Notes under the pieces: model-generated
Told to the model about the DNA's origin: nothing
Seen by the model: only the letters and a program-made list of their open reading frames with translations
Databases searched by the model: none
DNA from: Ceratopteris richardii
Lineage: Eukaryota > Streptophyta > Polypodiopsida > Polypodiales > Pteridaceae
Length of the DNA: 64,000 bases
Direction: 5' to 3'
Assembly: GCA_020310875.1 (NCBI GenBank)
Contig: CM035407.1
Location: forward strand, 89,107,632 to 89,171,631
Part shown: in pieces, positions 43,217-54,786 of the stretch
Layout of the letters: every line of letters begins with the position of its first letter
Position numbering within the stretch: the first letter of the stretch is position 1
Position numbers and translations under genes: made by a program

Positions 43217-46200
43217 TTAATGTGATTGTGAATATTATGCATAATCCATATGATCATAATGTGGAGTTAATGATGTCTTATGAATCCATTGAGATTCTTT
43301 AAGTGATTGATTTTTATATTTAACTAAATATCTATGATATTGGTTACCTATGCATGTAGTAGTAACATCATAATCAAGTATTTTCTCTGGAATTAAAATT
43401 TTAGCATCCTCTTACAGCAAAGGAGGATCATTTAAAATAGGACTATGGTAAAGTTCCTTTAAAGGATTTCAATAAACTAATATGAAAAGAATTATGTATA
43501 TTCGAATGGAGAGGTATGTCTAGTCTAAAAGCATTCTCATTAATTTTTTAATGATACGGAAAGGTCCATAATAAAGTGGTGAAAGTTTAACTTTGGGATG
43601 TTGTGAAATATTTGTCAAACATCTCTTAATTACGTAACCATACAAAGTCATTTTCATTAAATCGTTTAGCTACTCAGTTTCTTATTAATATTACGCCTAT
43701 AACATTCTTGACTCTTTTTAATGTGCTCATGAATCTCATGAAGTGTAGAAATATGATCTTGTGCAAAAGAATCAGCTATAGGTATATGAGTTTGAGTGAT
43801 AGACATGGGATTGTGAAGCTTTTTACCATAAAAAATTTTATATGGTGCACATGGAGTAGTGGTATGTGTTATGTTATTATATGCAAATTGTAGTAAACAA
43901 AGTTTCACATCCCAATTACTTGGATAATCTAAAGAACAACAATGTACTAAATCTAAAATGATACGATTCATAGCCTTACCTTTCCCATTACTTTCAGGAT
44001 GAAATGCAGAGCTAAAGTCTATTTTAGAACCTAAATTTTGAAATAATGCAACACAAAAGTGATTAAAAAAATGAACATCTCCATCTAAAAGAATAACTCT
44101 TGGAAAAACATGATGTGGAAAAATACATCTAATCAATAACTTAGGAGCGTGAGGTGCATAACGAGTCTTTTTACAAGTAATAAAATCCAGAGAAATTTGT
44201 TCCCATGGTCCATTAGGTATGGGAAGTGGCATTAATAATCCAAATGATTTACCATGATGTCTTTTCACACAATTACGCACAATGCAAAGGGAAACATATT
44301 GTGCAATATCATTTTCCATATTTTGCCAAAAGGAAAATTCTTTACACGTAGAAATAGTACTTTGTATGCCCCTATGACCCATATATGGTGGTTCATGAAT
44401 CTCTTTCATAACAAATTCTTTAAAACCTTGTGTGATGCATAACTTGTGTTGGAAATACAAGAATCTATTATGAAAAGTCTAGTGATCCTCATTAGATGGT
44501 GTAGAATTATTGAAAACATTCCATATTTGTGAAAAAATATAACATAAGTAGGAATTATGTCATGAAATGAATGAATATGAAGAACATAAATATTATTGAT
44601 TGAAAAAATACTTGTTTGTGGGGATGGGAAACGATTAAGCGCATCAACTACAACATTAGCTTTGCCAGGTTGATATTGAATCATAGGCTAAAAAGTTTGT
44701 ATGAATGAAGCCCATTTAACATGTCTATCAGAAATCAATGGTTGACTTAATAAATGCTTAATAGCTTGTTGGTCTATTTTGATTAGAATTGTAGAGCCCA
44801 TAAGGTATTGTTTCCAAATTTTTAAAGCATGCACAACAACTAAGACTTCCTTATCATATGTATTGTGATTCTTTATTGATGGTTTTGGTTTCCTACTTTC
44901 AAATGCAATGGGATGATCATTTTGCATTAATAGAGCACCTATACCTAAACCTCTAGCATCTATAACTACATGGAAAGGTTGTGCAAAATGTGCTAATTGC
45001 AAAACAGGTGCATAAGAAAGTGCATGTTTGAGATTTTCAAAAGATTCTTGTTGGACTAATCCTCATGCAAATTTTACTTTTTATTCAATAATAATGTCAG
45101 TGGAAGTGCTAAATAAGAAAAATCTTTTACAAACTTTCTAAAAAAACTAGCTAACCCTAGAAAAGAGCATACATCATTCATAAACTGAGGGACAGGCCAT
45201 TCTTCAATTACTTTAATTTTCTTTGGATCTACATGAATGGCTTAACTAGAAACAATATGTCCTAATTACTCTAATTATTTTTTGGAAGAACGAACTCTTT
45301 TCAAGATTGGCATAAACTTTATTTTTTTGTAACAAATTGTAAATGATGTTCATGAGCATTATCATTCTCATTATAGACAAGTATATCATCAAAGAAAACA
45401 AGAACAAAAGCTTGGTAATAAAGAAAAATGTAGGAATTCATCATACGTGGAAATGTAGCATGTGCATTGGTGAGTCCAAAAGGCACTACAATGAATTCAA
45501 AGTGACTAGTCTGAGTTTGAAAGGCCATCTTATAAATGTCATTTTATGTCATTCTTATCTAATGATACCCGGATTTAAGATCAATTTTGTAAAAACATGT
45601 GCTCCACAAAGTTTATCTAGCAAATCATCTATCCTAGGAATAGGATATCTATTTTTAATTGTAATCTTATTGAGTGATCTATAGTCAATGCACATCTTAT
45701 AAGTCTTGTTCTTCTTCTCCACTAAGAGAACATGTGCTCCAAAGGGAGAAGAACTAGGTCTTATAAGTCCTCTATGGAGGAGATCCTTAACTTGATTAGC
45801 TATTTATTTTTTATGTAAAGGTCCATGCGTATAAGGTGATTAATGGGGAGAAGAACTACCAAGAATTAAGTCTATTCTATGGTCAAGAGATCCCTTAGAA
45901 GGTGATAGTTTAGAAGGAAAATCAGGATTAAAACAATCCTTATAAGAAGCCATAAATGATTTATGTGCATTAGGAAGTGTATGTGTGTAATCAACTATAT
46001 GATTGACAAAAACAATATATGAGTTGTAGCCTTTCCTAAATACACATTTGACTTGATTATGACTAATTAATGGAAATGGTTGGAAGTCATGCATTGTTGA
46101 TAAAGAAATATCTTACTTGTTAAGCTTAAAACTAATTGTGTATATATGATAATAAATGCATGGATTATAATAATGATATGAAAAGGCATACCAAGTATAA

Positions 46201-46600
46201 CATCATAGGATTGCAAAGGAGCAATTAAGAATGTGCATTCATCTATGTATGAACCTATACAATTGTGAATGTTATGCACTTCACTTTTATCATTATATCT
46301 ATTTCATTGAAATGCAGCCTTAACTTTATACATAGAAGGAAGTGGATGTAATTGAAGATCTTGCACTAGTGTATAAGAAATAGAATCACGTGAACTACCA
46401 TCAGCATGTAAAATATTAACAACTATACCATTAATAGTACCTTGCATGCAAATTAAACAATGAATAGAAACTTCATTACCCAAGGTACTTATATCTTTCT
46501 CTAATGTTTCTTTCGTTCAATCAGGTTGAGTGTCTTCATGAAGCACCTCCATGTTGTGTACTTGAGCTCCACTAGGCTCCATGTCATTAGTTTGCAACCT
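43217..46600 (-). pseudogene. Gypsy-2 pol: protease to chromodomain, heavily decayed
   Basis: Minus strand. Protease-side fragments at 46279-45840 ([12 protein letters not shown], then [13 protein letters not shown]). Reverse transcriptase at about 45830-45260 includes VVPFGLTNAHATFPRM and [12 protein letters not shown]. RNase H at 45002-44688 keeps VIDARG and DKEVLVV. The zinc finger and integrase core at 44460-43666 read [26 protein letters not shown] and HPESNGKGKAMN, so the catalytic glutamate is changed. The C-terminus at about 43400-43217 is a broken chromodomain (HRYLVKYKNQSLKE). Similar throughout to Gypsy-1 but with more than ten breaks. Confidence 0.87.
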
Positions 46601-46609
46601 ACATTTAGC

Positions 46610-47612
46610 TTTACTATGACAAAACTTACCACAATGCCAACAAGTGATACCGGGCCTCTTTTGTTGAGCATCCATCATCATAGTGTGAAGAGTTGAAGCT
46701 TTTGTAGGTTGTAAAGGGGTTGTCTTGGGTACTGATGAGAAATTGGATTGAGGAGGGGGCTGAAAAGTAGGTGGGCATTGAAAATTAAGGGAAGAAAAAG
46801 TAGTAAAATTATGCTTGAAGGGAAAAATAGGCTTGATTGGTTGTTGTCATTGATGCGTTTGTTGTAAGCGAATGGACTTGGTGATGGACTAAAACTCCTT
46901 CTCAACATCATATGCGAAAGAAATTGCTTCATAGAGGGTCATGGGTCATAGTGTGTTGATCTTGGATTGGATTGCTATTTCCAAACCATCTTCATACGCT
47001 TGTTGCAAGGTATCTTCAGGAATCATTTCAAGCAAACGAATAAGTGGTAGTCGTTGCCAAAAATGTTCAATGTACGTAGACATTCTATGTCTCTATTTCC
47101 ATCCAAAGATTTTCCATGACCACCAAGCATGTAAGTGGAAGTGAGTAGGAATGAAGGACTCCTTGATCATTTCTTGAAATGTGATCCATGTGGTGGGTGA
47201 TCAGTGCTTTGCTGCAAAACATTCCAGCATAATTGGGCCTTACCAACCAAATAATTAGTAACAGGTTCCACTTTCTCGATTTCAGAATATGATTTGTTAG
47301 AATAAAATTCATCAAATTGAGAAAGCCATGAAAGGAAAAATTGGCCATCCTTTTGCCCATCAAATCAAGAAAATTGGAAATTTTGGGCTCCAATCCTGGA
47401 TTAGGTGCCTTGTTCTTGAGCGGTGATAATGACCCTCACCACCCTAACTAAGTTGTTATCATCATTCTGCATTTGTTGGAGTGCACCATCATGTTCTTTA
47501 ATCTCATTTTGAGCATGTTGGAGTTCATGTTGCAAAAGCTCCAATTATCGCTCAATAGGTACCCCGGGTAGGGGTGATGTACCAAAATCCTTGGTATTAT
47601 GGGTAGGGTCCA
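46610..47612 (-). pseudogene. Gypsy-2 gag
   Basis: Starts MDPTHNTKDFGTSPLPGVPIER at 47612, followed by the glutamine-rich helix ELLQHELQHAQNEIKEHDG and gag-domain pieces (QFDEFYSNKSYSEIEK, NYLVGKAQLCWNVLQQ). The zinc-knuckle region near 46620 reads RPGITCWHCGK, which shows the codons mutated to stops in Gypsy-1. Frameshifted in several places. I see no good primer site between 47612 and the 5' LTR. Confidence 0.78.
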
Positions 47613-47673
47613 TGGACTTATATAGAACCAAAACCTAGGATTTTTACAAAAAATATGGCTTTTTAAAGTGATC

Positions 47674-47854
47674 TATTATTTGTATAAAAATATCTAAAAT
47701 ACTATCTTTTAGCTATCTTCATAAATATTTCAATAAGTCCATGCGCATTCACACCCTTATGGGTCTTCACATGCTAAATCAAAACACCAATCACATTAAA
47801 AACATCAAGACATTAAAATCCTTATAACATTCCATTATTCCATAAAGTATAACA
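47674..47854 (-). repeat. Gypsy-2 5' LTR or its remnant
   Basis: Partner of 42905-43078; ends AAGTATAACA at 47854 directly against Copia-J sequence. The left limit is only where the similarity fades. Confidence 0.68.
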
Positions 47855-48368
47855 CCTAGCTATCACGTTAGGTAGGACATAAACTCCCAAGCCATTGGGT
47901 TGCCATTCAAGGTCAAAATAAAGGCCCTATGGCATCATGTGGCTTCCCCATAGAACCTTAATGTGGGGAGTGCAGAGGAGGGTTGTCCCCCTTCTATGAG
48001 GTCCCCCTTCTATGTAGGACTTCTAGTCATGGAGATATTGTCAAATTGCATATTTTTTTGACTATTTTGTATCTCTTGACTATGTTTGTCTATACCGACT
48101 CACCTTGTAAAAGTTATATAAGCATGGCCCAGGTTGAGCTTTACATAGCATCATGCACTAGTAAGCCCTTCATCTAGAGTCTATCTAGATTGTCATCTAA
48201 GCTCCACATTGGGAGCGCATGGGTGGATAACACCATCCTTCTAACTACATTATGCTTGGCAATCTCAGAATTTGAGTTCTCTATCTCTCAATCTGCATCT
48301 ATCTTTGTTTGCGTTTTTCTCTCAACTCTGTCTATTGGTCTATTCCACTATGAGTTTATTTTGTTACA
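47855..48368 (+). repeat. Copia-J 5' LTR, start probably missing
   Basis: Matches 59735-60257 (shared CCATTGGGTTGC, AATAAAGGCC, GGCATCATGT, GAACCTTAATG). A TATA candidate TTATATAAG is at 48114-48122. The end TTTTGTTACA precedes the primer site. The first 30 or so bases expected from the 3' LTR are absent; Gypsy-2 abuts instead. Confidence 0.8.
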
Positions 48369-48559
48369 TGGTATCAGAGCTTAAGAGGGTCTAAGTGGTG
48401 TAGAAGCAGAAATGTAGAGATTGTAGATATTTCAAAGACAAAATAGAGAAGATGTGAAGCGGTAGTTCATCATCTACAACTAGGAATCAAGGTGGTTCAT
48501 CAATAGGAGTAGATGGAGCATATAGAGGAGCAGTAATGATGTTGGTCATCCCAACATTG

Positions 48560-49505
48560 TAGATATGACCACCATCCTTCATAGCTGGTAAAATGGTACA
48601 AACTACACCTTGTGGAAGTTTAAAATCACTTCTATCCTTTATTCTTATGAGCTTTTGGAGATTGTTCTTGGGACTGATCATGAGCCCCAAGGAACACCTG
48701 ATCTAAATAATCCTGATCGAATGATTCCTCTTGATACTGATCTTCTACATGCTTGGAAATGTAGAAATGTAGATGTACTCTATGCTTAGTTACAAGTACT
48801 ATTGATAGTATTTTGTCTCTAATTCAACATACTACCAAGGCATGTGAAGGATGGAACAGATTGAGAAATCAATATGAAACTCGTAATCATACACGCATTC
48901 AAAACTTGGAGAATCAACTAGTAATAGAAAGTTTTGCTGATGGGGAGACTAAAGAGGTGTTGATCTCGCGCATAGAGAATCTACGAGATCAAATGGCAGG
49001 AGCAGGTGTAAAAAAGTAAAGTGCGGAACTAACCGGCATTGCCTTCGAATTTGTCCACCTAAATTTGATGGTTTGCTAATTGCTCTTAATACTCAAATCA
49101 GACGTCAACCACTAACTTTTGAAGAATTCAGTGCCATATTCATGGAGGCGGAGTTGTAGTTCAAGGCAAGAAGTGGTGGCAGAAAAGGAGATGCTACATT
49201 CACAACAAATGCCAAAGGAGGTAAAGTGGACTCTTCCAAAGATGGAGATAAAAAGAAGAACAACAAAAAGAAGTTCATGGGAGAGTTTTTTTGCTATAAG
49301 AAAAAAGTTCACAGAATCTGTGAATGTCACATCAAGAAGGCAGAAGAGAGGAATGGCTCTTCAAAAGGTAGCAAGGGCAAGGAGTCTGCCAACATAGCAG
49401 AAATAGAGCTTGAGTTATTTGTTATGATAGAGGAGGTATACTCCTCAGCTGAAGATCAAGAACAGACCCATGGGCGTTGGAGAGTGGTGCATCTTGTTAA
49501 ATGAT
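48560..49505 (+). pseudogene. Copia-J gag
   Basis: One frame gives NGTNYTLWKFKITSILYSYELLE followed by RMIPLDTDLLHAWKC, a stop in YA*LQV, and then the frame LIQHTTKACEGWNRLRNQYETRNHTRIQNL with EVLISRIENLRDQM. A further frame holds a lysine-rich region and a damaged zinc knuckle (FCYKKKVHRICECH, expected C-X2-C-X4-H-X4-C). Gag of this type packages element RNA. At least four breaks. Confidence 0.82.
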
Positions 49506-49559
49506 GAGGAGAAAAGACCTTTACATTTCCTTAAAACCTCTAAAGGAACCCATCACATT

Positions 49560-51245
49560 AAAGGTAGGCAAGAATGCAAGATGTCCTACTAAGGGTGAAG
49601 GTACAATTTCTTTCATTAACTCTAATGGGGATGTTAGAAAGATTTTGAATGTGTTGTATGTTCCACAAATCAAATGAAATCTACTTTCAGTAGCTTCTAT
49701 AACTCATCATGTTCATCAATTATCTTTTAGTAAGATAGGAGCTAAGATTATGGAAAGTAACAACAACATTGTTGGGATTAGCATAAGAAGGAATAACGTG
49801 TATGAGTTTTGTGCTCTTACAACCACTACAAGTGTGGGCACAAGTAAGCAATGGCATGTGAGACTCAGCCACATTGAATGCCCTATACTAAAAGAGATGC
49901 ATCAGAGGGGTATGGTTGCACACCTACCATCGATTGCAAAAATGAAGGAGCCATGTGAAACTTGCATGATGGGCAAGCAACAGAGGAAGGCATTTCCAAA
50001 AGAAAGAAAGAACAGAGAAAGCTATCCTATAGAGTTGGTGCATGTTGAGTTATGTAGAAAATTGCCTTCAGAGGCTTGGGTGTACTTCATTCTACTTGTC
50101 GATGACTATAGCAAGAAGATGTGGGTGTACTTCCTTTGTGATAAGGCTCAAGATTTTGGTATGTTTAAAGAATGGCTTCAGCTTGTTGAAGGTGAAATAG
50201 GGAAAAAGATGAAGAAATTCAAGACTGATGGCGATGGTGAGTTCATGTCAACAAAGTTTGAAGATTTTTGCAAGAGTAAAGGAATCAAGCATCAACTCAC
50301 AGTGGCACATAGCCCTCAACAGAACAATGTTGTAGAATGTCAAAATCAAACCATCATGGAGATGGCAAGGTGCATGTGGAAGGGAAAGGGTTTGCCTAAT
50401 CAATATTGGGTAGAGGTTGTCAACATTATTGTCTATATCGTGAATCCAAGCTACACCAAGGCACTTGATGGAAAGACTCCACAAGAAGCCTACACTGGTA
50501 AAAAGCCTTCTATTTCCCATTTCAAAGTATTTAGAAGTGAATGTTATGTACATGTTCTAGATAGGGGGAGAAACAAGCTTCAACCAAAAAGCATCAAATG
50601 TATCTTCCTAGGATACAACAAAGATAAGAAGCCTTATAAGATTTATGACCCTAAGGCTAAGAAGATCATGGTGAGTTGCAATGTGATGTTTAAGGAGGGT
50701 CACCCACATATAGTGGAGGAAAAAAGAGCTTCCAATTTATCATCATGCGAAGGGGCATTCCACTATGAACCTGGCCCAAGAGCCATCCCTTCTAAACAAG
50801 AGAAGGAAGCATCATCTTTAGATGATGATTCTAAAAGTCACCAACCTATCAGCATGCAAGTGGAAAAGCCATTTCCGTAGTGGGTGAGGTAGCTCTATGA
50901 TTTTGCAAACCCCATCCCACAGTCTCTAGAACAAGTTGCAGATGGATTGAGGCAATCATAGAGAATAGAGGAATAGAGACGAGCAAGCACTCATATTGTA
51001 AACACAGCCCTAATGGTTGATCTCATTCAAGAACAAGCAAAGGAACCAAGCAATGTGGAAGAGGTACTCCATGATCCCAATTGGAGGGTTTCCATACAAA
51101 CAAAATACAACACTCATGAAAAATGGAGCTTGGGAGCTAGTGGATCGAACCCCTAAGCATAAAGTCATTGGCACCAAGTGGGACTTGAAGCTAAAGTAGA
51201 AGGCTGAGCTTACTTTGGAAAAGTATGAAGCAAGAATTGTTGCAT
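49560..51245 (+). pseudogene. Copia-J integrase and start of reverse transcriptase
   Basis: A 376-codon open segment (49750-50880) holds the zinc-binding region (KQWHVRLSHIECP, CETCMMGKQQ) and the integrase core. The first catalytic aspartate is replaced by glutamate (LVHVELCRK), while FKTDGDGEF and NNVVECQN keep the other two. The C-terminus reads FKVFRSECYVHV and KCIFLGYNKDKKPYKIY. After a stop, reverse transcriptase starts at GAWELVDRTPKHKVIGTKW and KYEARIVA, where the sense copy ends at about 51245. The protease region before 49750 is short and broken. Confidence 0.87.
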
Positions 51246-52172
51246 TGCATTGAGCTTCAATAAAAGATAATGCTACAATCGATTGCTTCTTACTAATCCA
51301 AGAGAAAATTTGTGATCCTAAAGAAAACCAATAACGAAAAATTAATTTTCTGGTATCAATATCTCTTATCCAATCTAAGTCACAATATCAAGCTAAAGAT
51401 GATCCTTCTTCATAAAGAATACCATAATCAACGGTTCCTTTCACATACCTGAGTATCCACATGCTTGCCTTCCATTGAGTTTGGAAAGGCTTATTAGAGA
51501 ACCTACTTACTACTTCAATAACATAAGAGATATCTTGTGTGCTATTGCACAAGTAGATAAGACTTCCAACTAATTTCTTGTATCTTCTAGTATCCACTAG
51601 AGGTGAAGTATCTTCAATGGATGATTGTGTGCTGACCTCCATAGGTGTAGACATCTCCTTGAAAACCTCGATGTCTAATGCCTTCAATATCTATCTTGCA
51701 TACTTTTATTGAGAGATGAAAATCTTCCCTAGTTCCTCCCAAACTTCAAGGCCTAAGCAATAATGCATTAAGCCCAAGTCTGTCATCTCAAATTCTAAAA
51801 TCAAGACATCTTTGCTTTGTTGAAGAATAGCATCATCATTTCCTATAATCCCAAGGCCATCTACATAGAGTGCAAGCACAATTTTCCTCCCTCCTCTCTT
51901 TAGAATATGCAAGTTAGCATCAAAAGCACATCTTTTGAAACCTAGATCCAAGAGACACTTATCGATGTGCTAGTACCATGCTCTAAGGGCTTCTTTTAGC
52001 CCATATAATGCCTATTTCAACTTACATACCTTGTTTTCTTAATGGGGAGCCTCAAACCTTGGTGGATCCGACACATATACCTCCTTCATGAGGTCTCCAT
52101 TCAGGAACATTGATTTGACATCCATGTGATAGACTGGCCAATGCTTATGTGCAGCCATACATAGTACTATGT
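51246..52172 (-). pseudogene. Copia-J reverse transcriptase/RNase H segment, inverted
   Basis: Read on the minus strand from 52172, the frame begins IVLCMAAHKHWPVYHMDVKSMFLNGD. It continues through ALYGLKEALRAWY and LALYVDGLGIIGNDD (catalytic YVDD changed to YVDG) and ends in RNase H, SKKQSIVALSFIEAQ, at about 51250. This is exactly the portion missing between KYEARIVA (51245, plus) and YAACVEAFEAVW (59250, plus), so it is the J element's own middle, flipped in place. About 25 codons next to the left breakpoint are lost. The right breakpoint coincides with the Copia-G LTR border. Confidence 0.87.
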
Positions 52173-53167
52173 TGTTGGTGCAATTCACAAGCCTACACAT
52201 TCGGCTTGAAGAATACCTTGAATTTCATACACATTTGGAGAAGCATAGGAACCAATGCTAGTGGTTAATTACCACTTTATCTTTGTAAAAGTCAATTTTG
52301 ACTTGGAATCTTTGTAAACACCTACCAAAAGGAATTCGTGGAAAAGTTAGCTTTGATTGATGGAATATATCCTAGGATGTAGGAGCTTGATTAAAGGGAG
52401 CCAAAGTTTGAATTCAGATTCAAACTTTGAACTCAATCACTATAAAAAGTTCAACTCAAAAAGTCGCGGGTAGAAGACTCATCATTCCGAGCTCCTCATT
52501 GTTATTTCTGAGTGTGTGTGAGGTCTACACTTTAGCCCACACCTATCTACACCATTAGGCAATGATTTTCATGCTAATGGTATTGTACACAAGTGTTTAT
52601 TAATACATATATCTACATTGTTCATTTCTGAGTTCTCTCTCATAGTACTTGAAAGTCTATCAACTTGAGGAGAGCATATCTCACTCATTTCTTCACCAAA
52701 TTCAAACATCTATAGCTTCTTGAAACCATCTCAAAGTTATCTACAAGCTGTAAAAATTTCAAAGATTTCTATTCAGCCATTTCAGAGAAAAGCTCGTTGA
52801 GGTGATCACTGGTCAAAGTTTGCAACAGTCCTAAAAAAGCGGGGGTAAAGGTTTACTTGCTAAATTGATTCTCTGAGCATAGTCAGTATTTTTAAGTAGT
52901 ATCACTTGGAATAGTTAGAGTGCTAAGCTAATTAGATACCCCTAAAAGGAATTTTTCCAATTCCTACTATGGTGGTCATACTGAGCAAAAGATCTAGCAG
53001 GTATCAAGTAAAATATAGAAGGTTTTCTTGGAAGCTTGAAATCCAAAGTTATCTGTTTTGGTTCATTTGTTGCATACATCACTCCCAAAGTACATAGGCC
53101 ATTTTATGGTGTCATTGGAAAGCTAAGGAGGTCCACTTATCAACTCTGAAGCATCTAAGGGCTGGTA
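52173..53167 (+). repeat. Copia-G LTR, extra partial copy (995 bp)
   Basis: First 995 of the 1056 bases of the Copia-G 5' LTR, from TGTTGGTGCAATTCACAAG; the last 61 bases before the primer site are absent because the next duplication unit begins here. Not a solo LTR. Confidence 0.9.
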
Positions 53168-53703
53168 CTCCATAGGTGTAGACATCTCCTTGAAAACCTC
53201 GATGTCTAATGCCTTCAATATCTATCTTGCATACTTTTATTGAGAGATGAAAATCTTCCCTAGTTCCTCCCAAACTTCAAGGCCTAAGCAATAATGCATT
53301 AAGCCCAAGTCTGTCATCTCAAATTCTAAAATCAAGACATCTTTGCTTTGTTGAAGAATAGCATCATCATTTCCTATAATCCCAAGGCCATCTACATAGA
53401 GTGCAAGCACAATTTTCCTCCCTCCTCTCTTTAGAATATGCAAGTTAGCATCAAAAGCACATCTTTTGAAACCTAGATCCAAGAGACACTTATCGATGTG
53501 CTAGTACCATGCTCTAAGGGCTTCTTTTAGCCCATATAATGCCTATTTCAACTTACATACCTTGTTTTCTTAATGGGGAGCCTCAAACCTTGGTGGATCC
53601 GACACATATACCTCCTTCATGAGGTCTCCATTCAGGAACATTGATTTGACATCCATGTGATAGACTGGCCAATGCTTATGTGCAGCCATACATAGTACTA
53701 TGT

Positions 53704-54759
53704 TGTTGGTGCAATTCACAAGCCTACACATTCGGCTTGAAGAATACCTTGAATTTCATACACATTTGGAGAAGCGTAGGAACTAATGCTAGTGGTTAAT
53801 TACCACTTTATCTTTGTAAAAGTCAGTTTTGACTTGGAATCTTTGTAAACACCTACCAAAAGGAATTCGTGGAAAAGTTAGCTTTGATTGATGGAATATA
53901 TCCTAGGATGTAGGAGCTTGATTAAAGGGAGCCAAAGTTTGAATTCAGATTCAAACTTTGAACTCAATCACTATAAAAAGTTCAACTCAAAAAGTCGCGG
54001 GTAGAAGACTCATCATTCCGAGCTCCTCATTGTTATTTCTGAGTGTGTGTGAGGTCTACACTTTAGCCCACACCTATCTACACCATTAGGCAATGATTTT
54101 CATGCTAATGGTATTGTACACAAGTGTTTATTAATACATATATCTACATTGTTCATTTCTGAGTTCTCTCTCATAGTACTTGAAAGTCTATCAACTTGAG
54201 GAGAGCATATCTCACTCATTTCTTCACCAAATTCAAACATCTATAGCTTCTTGAAACCATCTCAAAGTTATCTACAAGCTCTAAAAATTTCAAAGATTTC
54301 TATTCAGCCATTTCAGAGAAAAGCTCGTTGAGGTGATCACTGGTCAAAGTTTGCAACAGTCCTAAAAAAGCGGGGGTAAAGGTTTACTTGCTAAATTGAT
54401 TCTCTGAGCATAGTCAGTATTTTTAAGTAGTATCACTTGGAATAGTTAGAGTGCTAAGCTAATTAGATACCCCTAAAAGGAATTTTTCCAATTCCTACTA
54501 TGGTGGTCATACTGAGCAAAAGATCTAGCAGGTATCAAGTAAAATATAGAAGGTTTTCTTGGAAGCTTGAAATCCAAAGTTATCTGTTTTGGTTCATTTG
54601 TTGCATACATCACTCCCAAAGTACATAGGCCATTTTATGGTGTCATTGGAAAGCTAAGGAGGTCCACTTATCAACTCTGAAGCATCTAAGGGCTGGTACA
54701 AAGCAAGATTTGGCAGTACCTACTCAATCTCTTGGAGTGTCCATCCATCTTTCCCAACA
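53704..54759 (+). repeat. Copia-G 5' LTR (1056 bp)
   Basis: TGTTGGTGCAATTCACAAG ... CATCTTTCCCAACA, followed by GTGGTATCATAGC. Its first 995 bases are duplicated at 52173-53167. Confidence 0.93.
53972..53979 (+). promoter_or_regulatory. TATA box of Copia-G LTR
   Basis: TATAAAAA in CACTATAAAAAGTTC, 268 bp into the LTR. The same box is in the duplicate at 52441-52448. The 3' LTR lacks it owing to its deletion. Confidence 0.5.
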
Positions 54760-54760
54760 G

Positions 54761-54772
54761 TGGTATCATAGC
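54761..54772 (+). other. Primer-binding site of Copia-G
   Basis: TGGTATCATAGC, the initiator tRNA-Met complement with one change (G to T), one base after the LTR end. Confidence 0.85.
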
Positions 54773-54786
54773 AAGTTAAGGTAAAA

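Larger units (their letters stand above)
42905..47854 (-). mobile_element. Gypsy-2, old chromovirus related to Gypsy-1
   Basis: A minus-strand gypsy element bounded by matching sequences of about 175-180 bp (42905-43078 and 47674-47854), both ending AAGTATAACA on the plus strand, the same LTR start as Gypsy-1 (TGTTATA). The internal order is gag, protease, reverse transcriptase, RNase H, integrase, chromodomain. Many indels and stops, far more than Gypsy-1. No clean target duplication is visible: the right end abuts Copia-J LTR sequence, and the left LTR border is uncertain. Confidence 0.85.
51637..54698. repeat. Tandem duplication, 2 x 1531 bp (51637-53167 and 53168-54698)
   Basis: The unit starts CTCCATAGGTGTAGACATC and ends GGGCTGGTA, and includes part of the inverted J reverse transcriptase plus the first 995 bp of the Copia-G 5' LTR. 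I find only about four differences between copies (near 52236/53767, 52243/53774, 52285/53816 and 52750/54281), so about 0.3%. Because of it an 81-codon open frame occurs twice with identical protein (51951-51706 and 53482-53237, minus). One base of ambiguity at the junction. Confidence 0.93.

Noticed and set aside
52173..53167. A solo LTR of Copia-G
   Set aside because: It lacks the last 61 bases of the LTR and is followed by the next duplication unit, so it is a duplicate, not a solo LTR formed by recombination.
51706..53482. Two identical 81-codon minus-strand frames that look like a duplicated gene
   Set aside because: They encode part of copia reverse transcriptase (Copia-J) and occur twice only because of the 1531-bp tandem duplication.
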